Positions 38,219 to 49,400 of a stretch of 64,000 nt of DNA are shown one piece after another (positions within the stretch are counted from its first letter, which is position 1; the number at the start of each line of letters is the position of its first letter). The stretch is taken from positions 20,191,861 to 20,255,860 of the forward strand of contig OY992838.1 in the NCBI GenBank assembly GCA_963921425.1, read 5' to 3'. Source of the DNA: Dryas octopetala (Eukaryota > Streptophyta > Magnoliopsida > Rosales > Rosaceae). Made by a program: the position numbers and the translations under genes. The notes below the pieces were generated by a model. It did not search any database. It saw nothing but the letters and a program-made list of their open reading frames with translations, and was not told the origin of the DNA.

Positions 38219-39747
38219 GTAAGGGTCGGCAATGGGCCGGCCCAAATCTTTTGGGTTCAGGCTTGAATTAGAGAAGCCCAATAGGGCTTTCGGGCCGGGC
38301 CGGGCTGGGCTTGAGCCTTAATACACAAGCCCAAGGCCCACCTATCAGGATCGGGGCTTGCGGGCTTGGAGGGCCGGGCCGGGCTGGGCTAGGCCCGAAC
38401 GGGCGGCCCATAATGGGCCCAAAGCCTGTTTACACACATATATATTTTCAATAAAAAAATATAGGATTTTGGCTATGTTGTGATTTGAACATGAGACCTC
38501 ATGTAACAAACTTCAACTCTCAACCAACTAAGCTAACTAGTTTATTTGTCTAGTTTTTGAATCATAACATATTTAATAGCTTTTTCATTTGTTTACTTCA
38601 ATAAATTATTAATATGTTTATTAAGTTATTATCTAATACTATTATGTTAGTGTAATACCATAAATAATAAACTTTTAAAATTATATACAACATTACAACT
38701 ATAATAAAACATAAATGTACATGTGTATATACAACTTTTATAATACAACTATAATTAAAGTTATTAAACTATGATCGTTCATTAATTCGACCACTGTTAT
38801 CTCACTTTTACATCTTCGATTGAGCTAATTTTTTGCATGAATTATCTTTGAGTGGGGAACTAAAACATGAACGGTTCGGATCGTTAAAAACACGATTAAG
38901 ATGTGAACTTCTACATATAAATACACTTGAAAAATATAATTCTAATAACTTTCCCGTTGAAACCTTGTCTTTTTCATAATTGTGAAGACCACAACGTAAT
39001 TTCAACAATCTGAGCTGTTCATTTTTTATGTTCATAGTCAAAGATCATCCTTACAAAAAATCGGCCAAATTGGAATTCATTTACCCGTTCGATTATCATT
39101 AAAAAAACCACGATTGTTCATAAGTTGGACCACCGTTACCTAACTTCTACATCTTCGATTGAGCTAATTTTTTGCAGGGATGATATTTGAGTGGAGAACT
39201 AAAAAATGAACGGTTCGGATCGTTGAAAATACAATTGCATCGTATGTTTATAAAATATATGTAATAAAAACTCTAAACCCCAAATAATCCATTTAAATAT
39301 TTAATACAAAAATTGAGATTTCTTATATATTAAATTATTAATATATTATATTAATTATATAAAAATTATATAAAACCTAATTTATGGAGTAAACAAACGA
39401 AAAACCTATTAAATATGTTATGATTCACAAACTAGACAAATAAACTAGTCAGCTTAGTTGGTTGAGAGTTTAAGCTAATTCTGTGAGGTCTTATGTTCAA
39501 ATCAAAACATAGTCGAAATCTTTTTTTTTATTTTTATTTTTATTGAAGATATATTTGTGTGTAAACAGGCTTTGGGCGGGCCTAATCGGGCCGGGATTCG
39601 GGCGGGCCATGGGCTTCAAGGAGATGGCCCAAGCCTAGCCCAAAGGACTTTCAGGCTGTGCCAAGCCGGCCCAAATTTCGGGCTAGATCGAGCTTCGGGC
39701 CCAATGGGCCGAGTGGGCTTCGGGCCTTGGGCTTTTTGGTGAGGCCT
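38219..39747. mobile_element. Non-autonomous hAT element, 1529 bp
   Basis: It is flanked by a perfect 8-bp duplication ATGTTGGA (38211-38218 and 39748-39755), and removing it restores the hAT A tail. Both ends are rich in GGGCCGGGC words in inverted arrangement. Inside are inverted copies of a tRNA-like stretch (about 38485-38545 and 39440-39510) and two direct 115-bp repeats (about 38780-38895 and 39115-39235). No transposase is present. Confidence 0.85.
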
Positions 39748-40270
39748 ATGTTGGAGGAGATGTATTTGATAACGTGGGTGAAGAAGGTATTGGGATGCTT
39801 GAAATTGCTAGCCTTTTTCTTGATGAACCATTATTGGAGGCTACTTTATTTACGAGGAAGACATCATGAATATTGAAGTTGATTGAGACTTATGTTTTTT
39901 AATTTTCTAGAGTTTGGATGTTTTAAATTTGGATGATCTTTTTAAGTTTTTTGAATTTGAGTGAAATGAATTTGAATTTTTATGTTATGTAAAGTAGAGA
40001 TAGTTAAGCTTAGATCCTTTAAAAAAACAGTTTTTATATGGATACCGGAAGTGTTTTAAAATTTATAAAAAAAATCCTTTTAATTCATAATAATATATAA
40101 GAAAATCATTTTAATTCATAATAAAGTCCTTTTAATTTATAAGAAAATCATTTTAATTCATAAGAAAGTATTTCCCCGATTTGAAGAGTATTTCTCCCTA
40201 TTTGAAAGGTATTTCTCCTCCTAGGGTGTAGAGTGGGCTTTATAGAGGCTGCATGTTAGGTTTTAATTCC

Positions 40271-40297
40271 AAGATTTTGGGCGGAGCCCAAAATCTT
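40271..40297. repeat. Perfect 12-bp palindrome with 3-nt loop
   Basis: AAGATTTTGGGC, then GGA, then GCCCAAAATCTT. It abuts the start of the displaced TIM44 exon piece at 40298. Confidence 0.9.
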
Positions 40298-40432
40298 AAA
40301 AGAAGTACAAGAACCGATCATCGTTGTTACACCCACCAAACAATCTTGCTGGAGTAAAAAGTGGGAGGCTATCAGAATGAAAGTTAAATTTTCACGCATA
40401 CATGAAAGATTACAAAATTTTTCTATCTATTA
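40298..40432 (+). repeat. Displaced copy of a TIM44 pseudogene exon piece
   Basis: About 135 bp here match 54706-54842 (the W-S-K-K-W-E-A-I exon region plus following intron) with only a few differences. Both share the same one-base frame shift after R-S-T-R-T-D. The copy lies inside the right part of hAT element A, out of order relative to exons 3 and 4. Confidence 0.85.
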
Positions 40433-40971
40433 CGTTAAAGAAGAAAAATAAAAGGACTTAATTAAAACTCTAAATCACTACCGGTCTTAGTCTAAGAAAG
40501 ACTCATAAAATGGACTGCATTCTAAGTAATGTTTTAAATTATTCATATTTTTATTATTATATATAGTAATATATATTTTTAATTACCGTATTCATGACGT
40601 ATCGTATCCTAATTTTTAAAAATTTATCATATCGCCGTGTCGTGTGGTATTGTATCGCCATATCCATATCCATATCCATGCTTCATAGGGTCGTCATACA
40701 TGTGACTTTTATGAGATATAAGGCTTTGTCAAGTTGGGTCTCAGTTTACAGTCTGAGCAACTGGTAGTAATAGCTTGAGTCTCCACTCCCATTCGAAGTA
40801 AAATGTAACAGCTTCTTCCTACTTTGTCAGTTTGTTCAAAGCGCTGCAAAATTGTTTTTGTCATCTTTAGTTCTTTTAATTGTTATAACATTTTCTTTTT
40901 CTAATGATTATTACATGTTCTCATAAGAATTTTTGGTCACATTATACTCGTCATTATTCCCCTGGTTGCCG

Positions 40972-41278
40972 GAATCCAGAATTTCAACAGTCAGTCAAGG
41001 AGCTGAAAGAAAGTGCGGAAGAGCTCAAAGGGGTGAAATAAGAGCTGAAAGTTAGGTAATTATGTGATATAGTCACTTTCATGCCATAAAATTTTTTAGT
41101 CTTCTTATTTTATAGGCTGAGAGTCTAAGACATACCCTTGAATGTCAAGGCTGGCTAGGCACTTCCAGTGGCGGCTCTGAGATGGTGAAATGGCGAATGC
41201 AGAACGAAGCAGACAACTGAGCAGCTGTACAAGCAGGTCGATGGTGTTTGGACGGAGGCTGAAGCAGCAGCAAAGAAG
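40972..41278 (+). pseudogene. TIM44 pseudogene exons 3-4
   Basis: Exon 3 (40972-41055) encodes the N-P-E-F-Q-Q-S-V-K-E-L-K coiled-coil part. It has a TAA at 41039-41041 in place of a Glu codon, and the base pair before it is CG where AG is expected. Exon 4 (41203-41278) encodes [10 protein letters not shown] and ends with A-A-K-K. The intron 4 donor GTCTC follows at 41279 and is the retrotransposon target site. Confidence 0.85.
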
Positions 41279-41283
41279 GTCTC
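41279..41283. repeat. Target-site duplication GTCTC (left)
   Basis: Matches 53520-53524 exactly. The five bases are the start (GT donor) of TIM44 intron 4. Confidence 0.95.
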
Positions 41284-42353
41284 TGTTGATGCAAATTCTC
41301 GTGAGGTAGATGCAACAACTTAGAAACGCTGATCTGGCTGATCAGATGCTTTGCTGGATGATGAAGTGGATGTTGATTGAGATCTTCCTGCAAAAGAAAA
41401 AAGATCAAAGGAGATGGACCGGTGTGGTACCAGCCAAACACTCTCCGATGATGAAATCAGTGATGGTGTTTGATGGTGGATGAGGAAGAACAGAGGATGA
41501 ACTTGGGAGAATAGGAAGAACAAGGCAAATGTTCTGGGTTATTCTCAGCAAGTTGAATAAGCTCTTTGGTGAGTGGGAATTTTTGTGTGAGTGTTTGTGG
41601 GTAGATGCATAGATGCGTAGATAGATCATTTTGTGCATATATGGTGCTTTATATAGGCAAAGGAAGACTTAATGAATAAGTTACCTGCATGTGAATGAAT
41701 GGTTGCTAGAGACCCACGCACCTGGTCAGACCTAGTTGTATGCTCAGCTGCTTACTTCCTCAGCATTCAATGCTGCATTGAATCCCCCATTAAATGCAAG
41801 GTTGGAAGGTTCAGGCAAACTGCCCCAGTAGTCATGAATGCAGACTGGATATTCTATCTGTCAGAAGATTTGTGTCAGGTGCATTTAAGTGCGGCGGTTC
41901 GTCCCAGCATGATCTTCCCGGGAATGGCGGCGGAGAGCCGAGCCGAGCCGATACGAACACATGTTTCTTATGCGTAGACATGAAGTTCATGTGTGGTCGG
42001 ATCGGAAATGTGATTCCAGACCGAGCCGGTCCAGTTGAAGGGGGTCTTTCCGAGCCCTAACTGGTCGACGCCAGAACTCGGATGGAGACCGTCCCCTGTG
42101 CCGAGCCGAGCCGAACTGGGATGACCGTGGAAAGATGGACACTCGATCCCTTGGAAGATCATCGGTTCGGCTCGGACCGAACATGGTGGGCCCGGCGTGG
42201 AAACTCGGTCTGAGCTGGCAGAGGAAATGCCGATCAGTGATGATGTGGAGGTCAAAGTTTGAACACAGAGAGTCAACTCCGAGGTGGGTGTTGACCAGCC
42301 ACGTGTCGAGCCGTGATTGGCTGTTCGGATAGATGTGGATTTTCCCACAAACA
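41284..42353 (-). repeat. 3' LTR (1070 bp)
   Basis: Differs from the other LTR at about 41707, 41740, 41760, 41986 and 42081. Contains a TATATAAA box (minus strand, 41648-41655) and many GAGCCGA words. The open frames inside are not genes. Confidence 0.95.
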
Positions 42354-42367
42354 GGAGTCCCCCAGCT
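42354..42367 (-). promoter_or_regulatory. Polypurine tract
   Basis: On the minus strand the bases AGCTGGGGGACTCC lie directly before the 3' LTR. This position and purine content fit priming of plus-strand DNA synthesis. Confidence 0.75.
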
Positions 42368-42660
42368 TCCGATCCGAGCGAGCAGTGGTGGATTGGAAGT
42401 TGGAGTGTAAGGACAATCCCAAAGATGGCATGTCACTTGATCCGAGCCGAACCCTACAAACCCATGTTCCCGAAGATCCGAACACAAGGCGACTTGTGAT
42501 TGGTCAAAATATCTCAGGGACAGGTGAAGGGACGCTTGATTTCTGCATGGGGGAACGTAAGGGTCACCTCACTTATGGGTGTTTTTGAATGCTTGACAGG
42601 TGTCAAGATCTGGCATTTGAAGCGCCAGAAATGAAGGGCTGAGATCTGATTTGCATGGGG

Positions 42661-42667
42661 TATAAAT
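42661..42667 (+). promoter_or_regulatory. TATA box of the antisense gene
   Basis: TATAAAT lies 330 bp upstream of the ATG at 42995. It is followed by a CT-rich leader typical of plant 5' UTRs. A strong GTAAGT at 42865 and a CAG at 42977-42979 would allow a 5' UTR intron. Confidence 0.5.
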
Positions 42668-42994
42668 TGGCTGTTTCTCTCTCTTCCTCTTCATTTTCAG
42701 AAGTTCACTCTCTCTCCTGCGAAACTCTCTCTCTCTCTCACCGTGAACTTCTCTCTCTCCCCGTCGATCGTGTGGTGGCCCGACCTTGATTCCGACCAGT
42801 TCCGTTCATAGGTGGGGTGATTCCGAGTGTGTAGGGGGTGGAGAGATTGGCCGGACAAAAACCAGTAAGTGATTCTGTCCATTTCTGAGTTTTTGTGTTT
42901 TTCGGGTTTTTTTCTGGGTTTGTTCTTGGTGTTCTTGAAAAAGACACTTTTCGATCCAAAAAGTGAGAGAGAAAAACAGAAAAAGGTGTTTATA

Positions 42995-45374
42995 ATGTCT
43001 GAGACTGATTCGAGTGGTCGTCTCGGCTCGGGAGAAGCCTTTGAAGGAGATAGTGAGGCCGAGCTGAGCCGAAGCCCACCCGCGGGTGAGGCTAGTTGGG
43101 ACGGGTTGTTCGAAGAGTTGGACGAAGTGATCTCGACGTTGGGTCGCAACCCAGGCGAGGAGCGCCGAGCCCGAGGGGACCAGGAAAACCCCGAAGTGTT
43201 GAGTTCCGACCGGGAACATAGGGTGGCCGAAGGTGACGACGAGGAGCCCCTTGACGTCGAGCCGATCGCGACCATCCCGAGCAGGCTAACCTCGGGCTCA
43301 AGTGAAAGGGACAGGGGTCACGATGCGTCGACCTCGGCTCGGCAAGTGACGGGGAGTCCGATCGACCCTGACTTTTACGAGGAGTTGGCGTGGAAGGCCG
43401 ATCAGATCCCAAACGAGATGACCGAGTTTCATCTCGAGGATCTGAGAGCTCGGTACTCCGTTCCCGAGGCCGTGCGGATGAGGTTGCCGACGGAAGGGGA
43501 GAAGCCGAGCCGACCCCCCAAGGGATGGGTGACCATGTACCCTGAAATGTTTGAAAATGGGGTTCGGCTTCCCCTGCATCCGTTCCTGCAGGATTGGTTG
43601 GCTATGATCGGCGCGGCGCCGCATCAGCTAAATCCCAACGTATACAGGATCATCTTGTCCATGCATATTTTGTGGCACAAGGTGCACAAATGCGAGCCGG
43701 ACAAGGATATCCTGTTCTGCTCCTACGCACTGAGGTCGAAGAGCACCGAGCTCGGCTTCTATAACCTGCAGGCCTATTCGAGGCCACTGTTCTCGGGCAA
43801 TCCCTCTTCTCAGAAGACTTGGAAGAGGAGATACTTCTTCGTCTCTGGGGATTGGGAATTCGCCGATCCGATCAGACCCACCCCGGCTCGGGTTCCCAGA
43901 GCCTTTAGGATCCCAGGTGGGCACTGGAAGACTGGGGCTGATCCGAGGGCAATTTGCACATGTTTCGTAATAATTGTATATATATTTTGTGGCTAACTCC
44001 TTTTGGTTTCGGCTTTGCAGTCAGCTGGGGCAAATATAAACTCCGAGGCGAGCTGAGGGATCAGATTGCCGTGATCAGAGAGTCGCCGACCGAATATTCA
44101 TCCACCAAATTCCTGCTCGGGCAGACCCAGATCAGGTCGAGCGGAATTTCCTGGTTTGTACCCAGGTGGAACCCGCGAGCCGAAAAGGGAATGAGTTCGG
44201 CCGAGATGGAAGCTCGGCTGAGGAAGAAAGCCGAGAGAAGCGCCCAAAGGAAGGCTGCAGGTCGGGTGCCCGTCGAGCCGATCCTGGTACCAGCGCCTAC
44301 CGCCGCCGCAGCCCGACCCGGGCCCTCCGTGACGAGGCCGGCTCGGCAGGGAGAGAAAAGGAAGGGCCCGGCGACCGAGGCTCGTCCTGAGAAGAGAACC
44401 CGGGCCGTACCCGGTGGTGGGGATGCCGACGCCTCTGGCTCGGTGCTACTGAAGACGGTGGAGGTCGACCCCTGCATCGAGCCGTTCGTCTCGGGTCTCA
44501 AGCGCGTGATGACGGCGAAGGCGCGGGAGGGGCTCTGGGCCGGTCAGGACGAGCCGAGCTTCAGCCACCAAGCTCTGACCACATCCCGGCAAGCCATGTT
44601 GGTAAGTCCTTTTCACTTCGGATTTCGTCTATCCGCTTGGTTCGGATTAGTAATAACCCTTCTCCTTTGTTCTTGCAGCTCGCCATGAGGCAGTTTGAAG
44701 CCGCCCATGCCGCCATGGAGGCCGAGGCGACAATGGGAAGGCTTCGGGAGCGGATCCAGGAGCTTAAGGAGAAGCTGGCTGAGGCCGAGCGGGTGGTGAA
44801 GGCCGAGCGCGATCGGTCGGCGGGTCTGCGGTCCAAACTGGCCGAGAAAGAGGTGGAAGTCGCTCGGCTCGGTAAGGAGCTCCTTGCATCCGAGCAGAAG
44901 GTGGCCGAGCTGGGCCAGTTCGCTGACGACCTTCAGCGGGACGTCGAGGCAGCCGAGCGGAGGGCTGTCGAGATTCGGCGTCAAGCCGGAGTGCCGAGCG
45001 TCCAGGCACTTGCCGATGCCCAGTTCGAGGGGTACAAGGAGCTGCTGGAGGAGATCCGGTCGAAGAGGCCAGACTGGGATTTGTCCTTCGTCGGCGAGTC
45101 CGACGGCGAGGGGGACACCCAGGAAAGCCAACAAGAAGACCTCCCCCCTTCTGATCGCCGAGCTTCCGCCGAGGTGGTCACTTCACGGACCGAGCCGACG
45201 CCGGAGGATCCTCCGCTGCCCGAGTGCGAGCCGACCCCGATTCCCCCAGTCCCCGAATCCGATCCCAATGCTGAGATGCAGATCGGCGGGGTTGAGGTGG
45301 TGCAGCTCGGCGAGGAGACGCCCGAGGAGTCCACCGAGCCGATCCAGGAAGGACCTGCCGAGCGATCTGCATGA
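42995..45374 (+). CDS. Antisense spliced gene of the retrotransposon, PF04195-like coiled-coil protein
   Basis: Three exons can be joined: 42995-43916, 44021-44601 and 44679-45374. The introns (104 and 77 bp) have GT donors (GTGGGC; GTAAGT) and TTTGCAG/CTTGCAG acceptors. The result is 732 aa with no stop. Residues 1-165 are acidic and disordered. About 170-290 carry the 'putative gypsy type transposon' pattern (G-W-V-x-M-Y-P, G-V-R-L-P-L-H-P-F-L, L-N-P-N). About 418-435 hold a basic stretch resembling a nuclear localisation signal. About 505-620 form a strong coiled coil, and the rest is acidic and Pro-rich. It runs opposite to gag-pol and ends 1.05 kb before the pol stop. Extra ORFs, some antisense, are known in Tat-lineage elements, but their function is not established. 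The ATG is chosen because the upstream in-frame ATG lies in the leader and would add a hydrophobic run. Confidence 0.8.
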
Positions 45375-45900
45375 CTTTAAATTGTACTTTTGTTTTTACT
45401 TTTTCTCCCCGAGCCGAGGTGTGGCTCGGGTTTGATTTGATTTTTGAACAATATGTTGTTTGGATTTATCTCGTTTAATTTTATCAGTATTTTCTTTTTA
45501 TGATACAAGTTGCTGTCAGTTCGGCTCAGAAGTTAAGCTAAAGACATAACCAATAACATATGGACAAGAAAATGATGAAAGTGACAAAAATAATAAAAAC
45601 TAAGATATCTTGAGATCGGCTCGGCATGCCGATCGCAATGAAAATGAATGGTAATGATAAATTAGAACTTGTTTTCAAGATAAGTAAAAATTTAACAACC
45701 CTAGTGATCCCAGATGGGCTCGGCATACCCATTGAGATATTTAGGGATTTTGTTTTTTGAGAAAAATATTCAAACTTACTTTCAGATCGGCTCGGCATGC
45801 ACGATGAAAGTGTTGGTTGGAGTGTATATTTTTCTTTTAGAAATATCCTGTTCAGCGTTAGGACTGTAGGAAGTCACTTCGGCTCGGACAGGGATTTTTA

Positions 45901-46255
45901 TAGACCTGATAAGTCTGTAATATGCCGAGCATCGGGCCGGAAATGGCACGCCAGCTCGACACATGAGTTTATAGACCTGATGAGTCTGTAATATGCCGAG
46001 CATCGGGCCGGAAATGGCGCGCCAGCTCGACACATGAGTTTATAGACCTGATGAGTCTGTAATATGCCGAGCATCGGGCCGGAAATGGCGCGCCAGCTCG
46101 ACACATGAGTGTATAGACCTGATGAGTCTGTAATATGCCGAGCATCGGGCCGGAAATGGCGCGCCAGCTCGACACATGAGTTTATAGACCTGATGAGTCT
46201 GTAATGTACCGAGCGTCGGGCCGAAAGTGGCACTTCGGCTCGGCACATGGATTAT
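45901..46255. repeat. Five tandem 71-bp units between the two convergent genes
   Basis: Units start TAGACCTGAT at 45901, 45972, 46043, 46114 and 46185. The first four are nearly identical and the last is diverged. Units 2-4 contain the perfect palindrome TGGCGCGCCA; unit 1 has one change in it. They lie between the stop of the antisense gene (45374) and the stop of gag-pol (46426). Confidence 0.92.
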
Positions 46256-46425
46256 TTTTTCGAAGGGAACACTTAGATTTTTCCCTCTTTGTTGAAAGTG
46301 TATGGGAGTAGAGTCCCCAGTGTTTGCTTTGAAGAAATAAGAAGAAGATGAGTCAAACATGTGTTCATCCTTTCATTGATTGGAACGAATGTTAGGTCGG
46401 ACAGTCCCCGATCCTAACTACATTC

Positions 46426-49400
46426 TTACTGATAATAAGTCTTTAAGTGCTCAGCGTTCCAGCTATGCTTGAGAGGCTTCCCAGCCAGAGTGGCCAAGTT
46501 GTAGGTGCCAGGCTTGACTATGCCCGTAATCCTGTATGGTCCGGTCCAGTTCGGATCGAATGAGCTCTCCTTGACGGCGAGGGGATTCTTTTTCATGACG
46601 AGGCTGCCCAATCCGAAGCTCCTGGGTTTGACCCTTTGATTGTAGTATTTGGCTACCCTCTGTTGGTAAGCGGCTCGGCAGAGATTTGCGTCGGTTCGCC
46701 TCTCCTCGATTATGTCCAGGCCGAGCCGAAGTCCGGTGTCATTTGTCTCGGGATTGTACGTGCCGGTCCGGAATGAAGGAGTCCCCATTTCGACCGGGAC
46801 GACAGCGTCAATTCCGAACGCCAACGCATAGGGTGTTTCCCTCGTGGAATTGAGATAGGAAGTTCGGTAGAACCAAAGCACCTCTGGCAAGAGTTCAGGC
46901 CAATTTCCCTTAGCATTATCCAGTTTAGTCTTGAGGGTCTTCTTGAGGATCTTGTTGATGGCCTCGACCTGTCCGTTCGACTGCGGATGGTAAGGCGCGG
47001 TGAAGCGCAAGTTGATGTTCAGACGTGAACAAAAGCTTCTGAACTTCTTGCAGTCAAACTGTTTGCCATTGTCCGCAATGATGGTGTGCGGCATGCCGAA
47101 CCGGCAAATGATGTTCTTCCAGACGAAGGTCTCCATCCGTTCGGCCGTGGTTGTGGCTAGGGGCTCGGCCTCGGCCCACTTGGTGAAGTAGTCGACTGCT
47201 ACCACCGCCATGGTGACTTGCCCTTTCGCCTTCGGCATAGGGCCGATCAGGTCGAGTCCCCACTGCGCGAACGGCCAGGGACTGGATATGGAGGTCAGCA
47301 ACTGGGGAGGTTGATGGGGGATCGCGGCAAATTGCTGACATTTGATATAGGCGCGAGACAGATGATCTGCGTCCTTGTTCAGCGTTGGCCAGAAGTAACC
47401 CTGTCGAATCGTCTTGTAGGCAAGGGCTCTTCCTCCAGAATGGTTTCCGCATATCCCCTCGTGGATTTCTCTTAGCACATTCTGACCTTCTTGGGGAGTG
47501 ACACATCGCAAGTAGGGCAGGGAGAAACTCCTCTTGTAGAGCTGACCGTCGATGATACTGAACCGAGCTGATCTGGTTTTGATGAGACGCGCTTTGTCCT
47601 TCTCTGGGGGAAGTATCCCGGAGGCTAGATAGTTAGTGATCGGCGTCATCCAGCTCGGCTCGGCCTCGGTCTGCATAACGATGGCTTCGTTTTCTGCAGT
47701 GCTGGGTCTGTCCAGGATTTCAACTGGAACGCGCCTAGCGGATCCGGTGTCTGTGGCCGAAGCCAGACGTGCCAAGGCATCGGCTCTGCAGTTCTCTGCC
47801 CTCGGGATTTGGGATATTTTGTATTCGCAGAAGTTCCCGAGCAGCAAACGGGTCTTCTTGAGATAGGCAGTCATGCTGGGCTCCCGAGTCTCGTACTCTC
47901 CCAATATCTGATTGACGATTAGTTGGGAGTCGCTGAAGATGTTCAATTTGGTCGCGCCGAGCTCCTTTGCCAATCTGAGCCCGGCGATGAGTGCCTCATA
48001 CTCTGCTTCATTGTTTGACGCTTGAAATCTGAAGCGAAGAGCATACTCCATCACAACTTGTTCTGGGGAGATCAGAACAAGCCCAGCTCCGCTTCCCATA
48101 GTGTTGGAAGATCCGTCCACGTAGAGGGTCCAGGTGAGAAGATCAGCCTGGCAGTAATCGCCATTTGTGTTCGGATCAGACGCGGTTGGTGTAGCGTCGG
48201 CGCGCGGTGGGTTTTCCGCCGTGGTGGTCGACTCACAGATAAAGTCCGACATGGCTTGACCTTTGATGGCCGTCCTGGGACGGTAGATGATGTCAAACTC
48301 GCCGAGCTCGATTGACCATTTGATGAGCCGACCCGAGGTCTCGGGTTTTGACAGGATTTGTCTGAGCGGCTGATCCGTCAAGACGACGATTGAATGAGCT
48401 TGGAAGTAGGGTCTCAATTTCCGAGCCGAGCTGACCAGGGCGAGAGCCATCTTCTCGAATTTTGGATACCTGGTCTCGGCATCGGCGAGGGCTCGGCTCG
48501 TATAGAAGACGGGGTGTTGTACACCGCCGACCTCTCTCACTAGAACTGAGCTGAGAGCCGAGTCAGAGACAGAGAGGTAGAGAAAAAGTTCTTCACCTTC
48601 CTCGGGTTTGGATAAGATGGGAGGTTCCCCCATGTGCCTTTTCAGATCTTGAAAGGCCTGCTCGCATTGGGGGGTCCATTCTATGCTCTTCCCTACTCCC
48701 CTTAAGGCTTTGAAGAAAGGGAGGCACCGGTCGGTGGATTTCGAGATGAACCGGTTCAGGGCGGCGACTCTTCCAGTCAGACTCTGGATTTCCTTGCGTG
48801 TCCTTGGGGACTTCATGTTGATCAAAGCCTGGATCTTCTCCGGATTGGCTTCAATCCCCCGTTGGCTGACCAGGTAGCCGAGGAACTTGCCCGACCGAAC
48901 TCCAAAGACACACTTGGCTGGGTTCAGCCGCATCTGATATTCTCTTAGGACTCCGAACATGTCTGAGAGGTCCCTGACGTGATCGTCCGCCTTGATGCTT
49001 TTGACCAGCATGTCATCCACGTAAACCTCTACGGATTTGCCGATGGAAGATCTGAACATGTGGTTGACCAGCCTTTGGTAGGTGGCTCCGGCGTTTTTGA
49101 GGCCGAAGGGCATGACCTTGTAGCAGTACATGCCGCGATCAGTTATGAAAGATGTGCCCTCCTGGTCGGATTTGTGCATGAGGATCTGGTTATACCCAGA
49201 ATAGGCGTCCATGAAGCTGAGGAGCTGATGTCCAGCTGTTGCATCGACGAGCTGATCTATTCTGGGCAAGGGAAAGCTGTCCTTTGGACAAGCTCTGTTC
49301 AGGTCGGTGAAGTCCACGCACATCCTCCACTTCCCGTTGTTCTTTTTCACCATGACCACGTTGGCAAGCCAGTCGGGATAGTTGACTTCCCGGATGAACC

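Larger units (their letters stand above)
36427..39870 (+). pseudogene. hAT A transposase, copy 2, C-terminal half
   Basis: After the MULE the hAT frame resumes (M-R-L-S-M near 36450). It continues around 37340-37760, passes an intron (donor near 37761, acceptor near 37860) and reaches the dimerisation motif C-C-E-R-N-W-S-T near 38135-38160. It is then split by the hAT MITE at 38219 and ends with the acidic tail at 39756-39870. Stops near 37526, 37760 and 38089 show it is dead. The piece at about 36615-36900 is a further insertion. Confidence 0.8.

Noticed and set aside
39440-39510. tRNA gene on the plus strand.
   Set aside because: A- and B-box-like words exist, but no acceptor stem or cloverleaf can be drawn, and an inverted copy sits in the same hAT element.
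41968-42487. Long minus-strand open frames in the LTR (and the matching ones at 53051-53541).
   Set aside because: They are GC-rich frames in the LTR itself, present in both LTRs, in several phases at once, and match no protein family I know.
45901-46255. Hammerhead ribozyme: units contain CTGATGAGTC followed later by GGAAA.
   Set aside because: The bases after CTGATGA and before GAAA do not pair to form stem II, and after GAAA the TGGCGCGCCA palindrome is not followed by the required U-H cleavage site. Only the CTGATGA half of the core matches.
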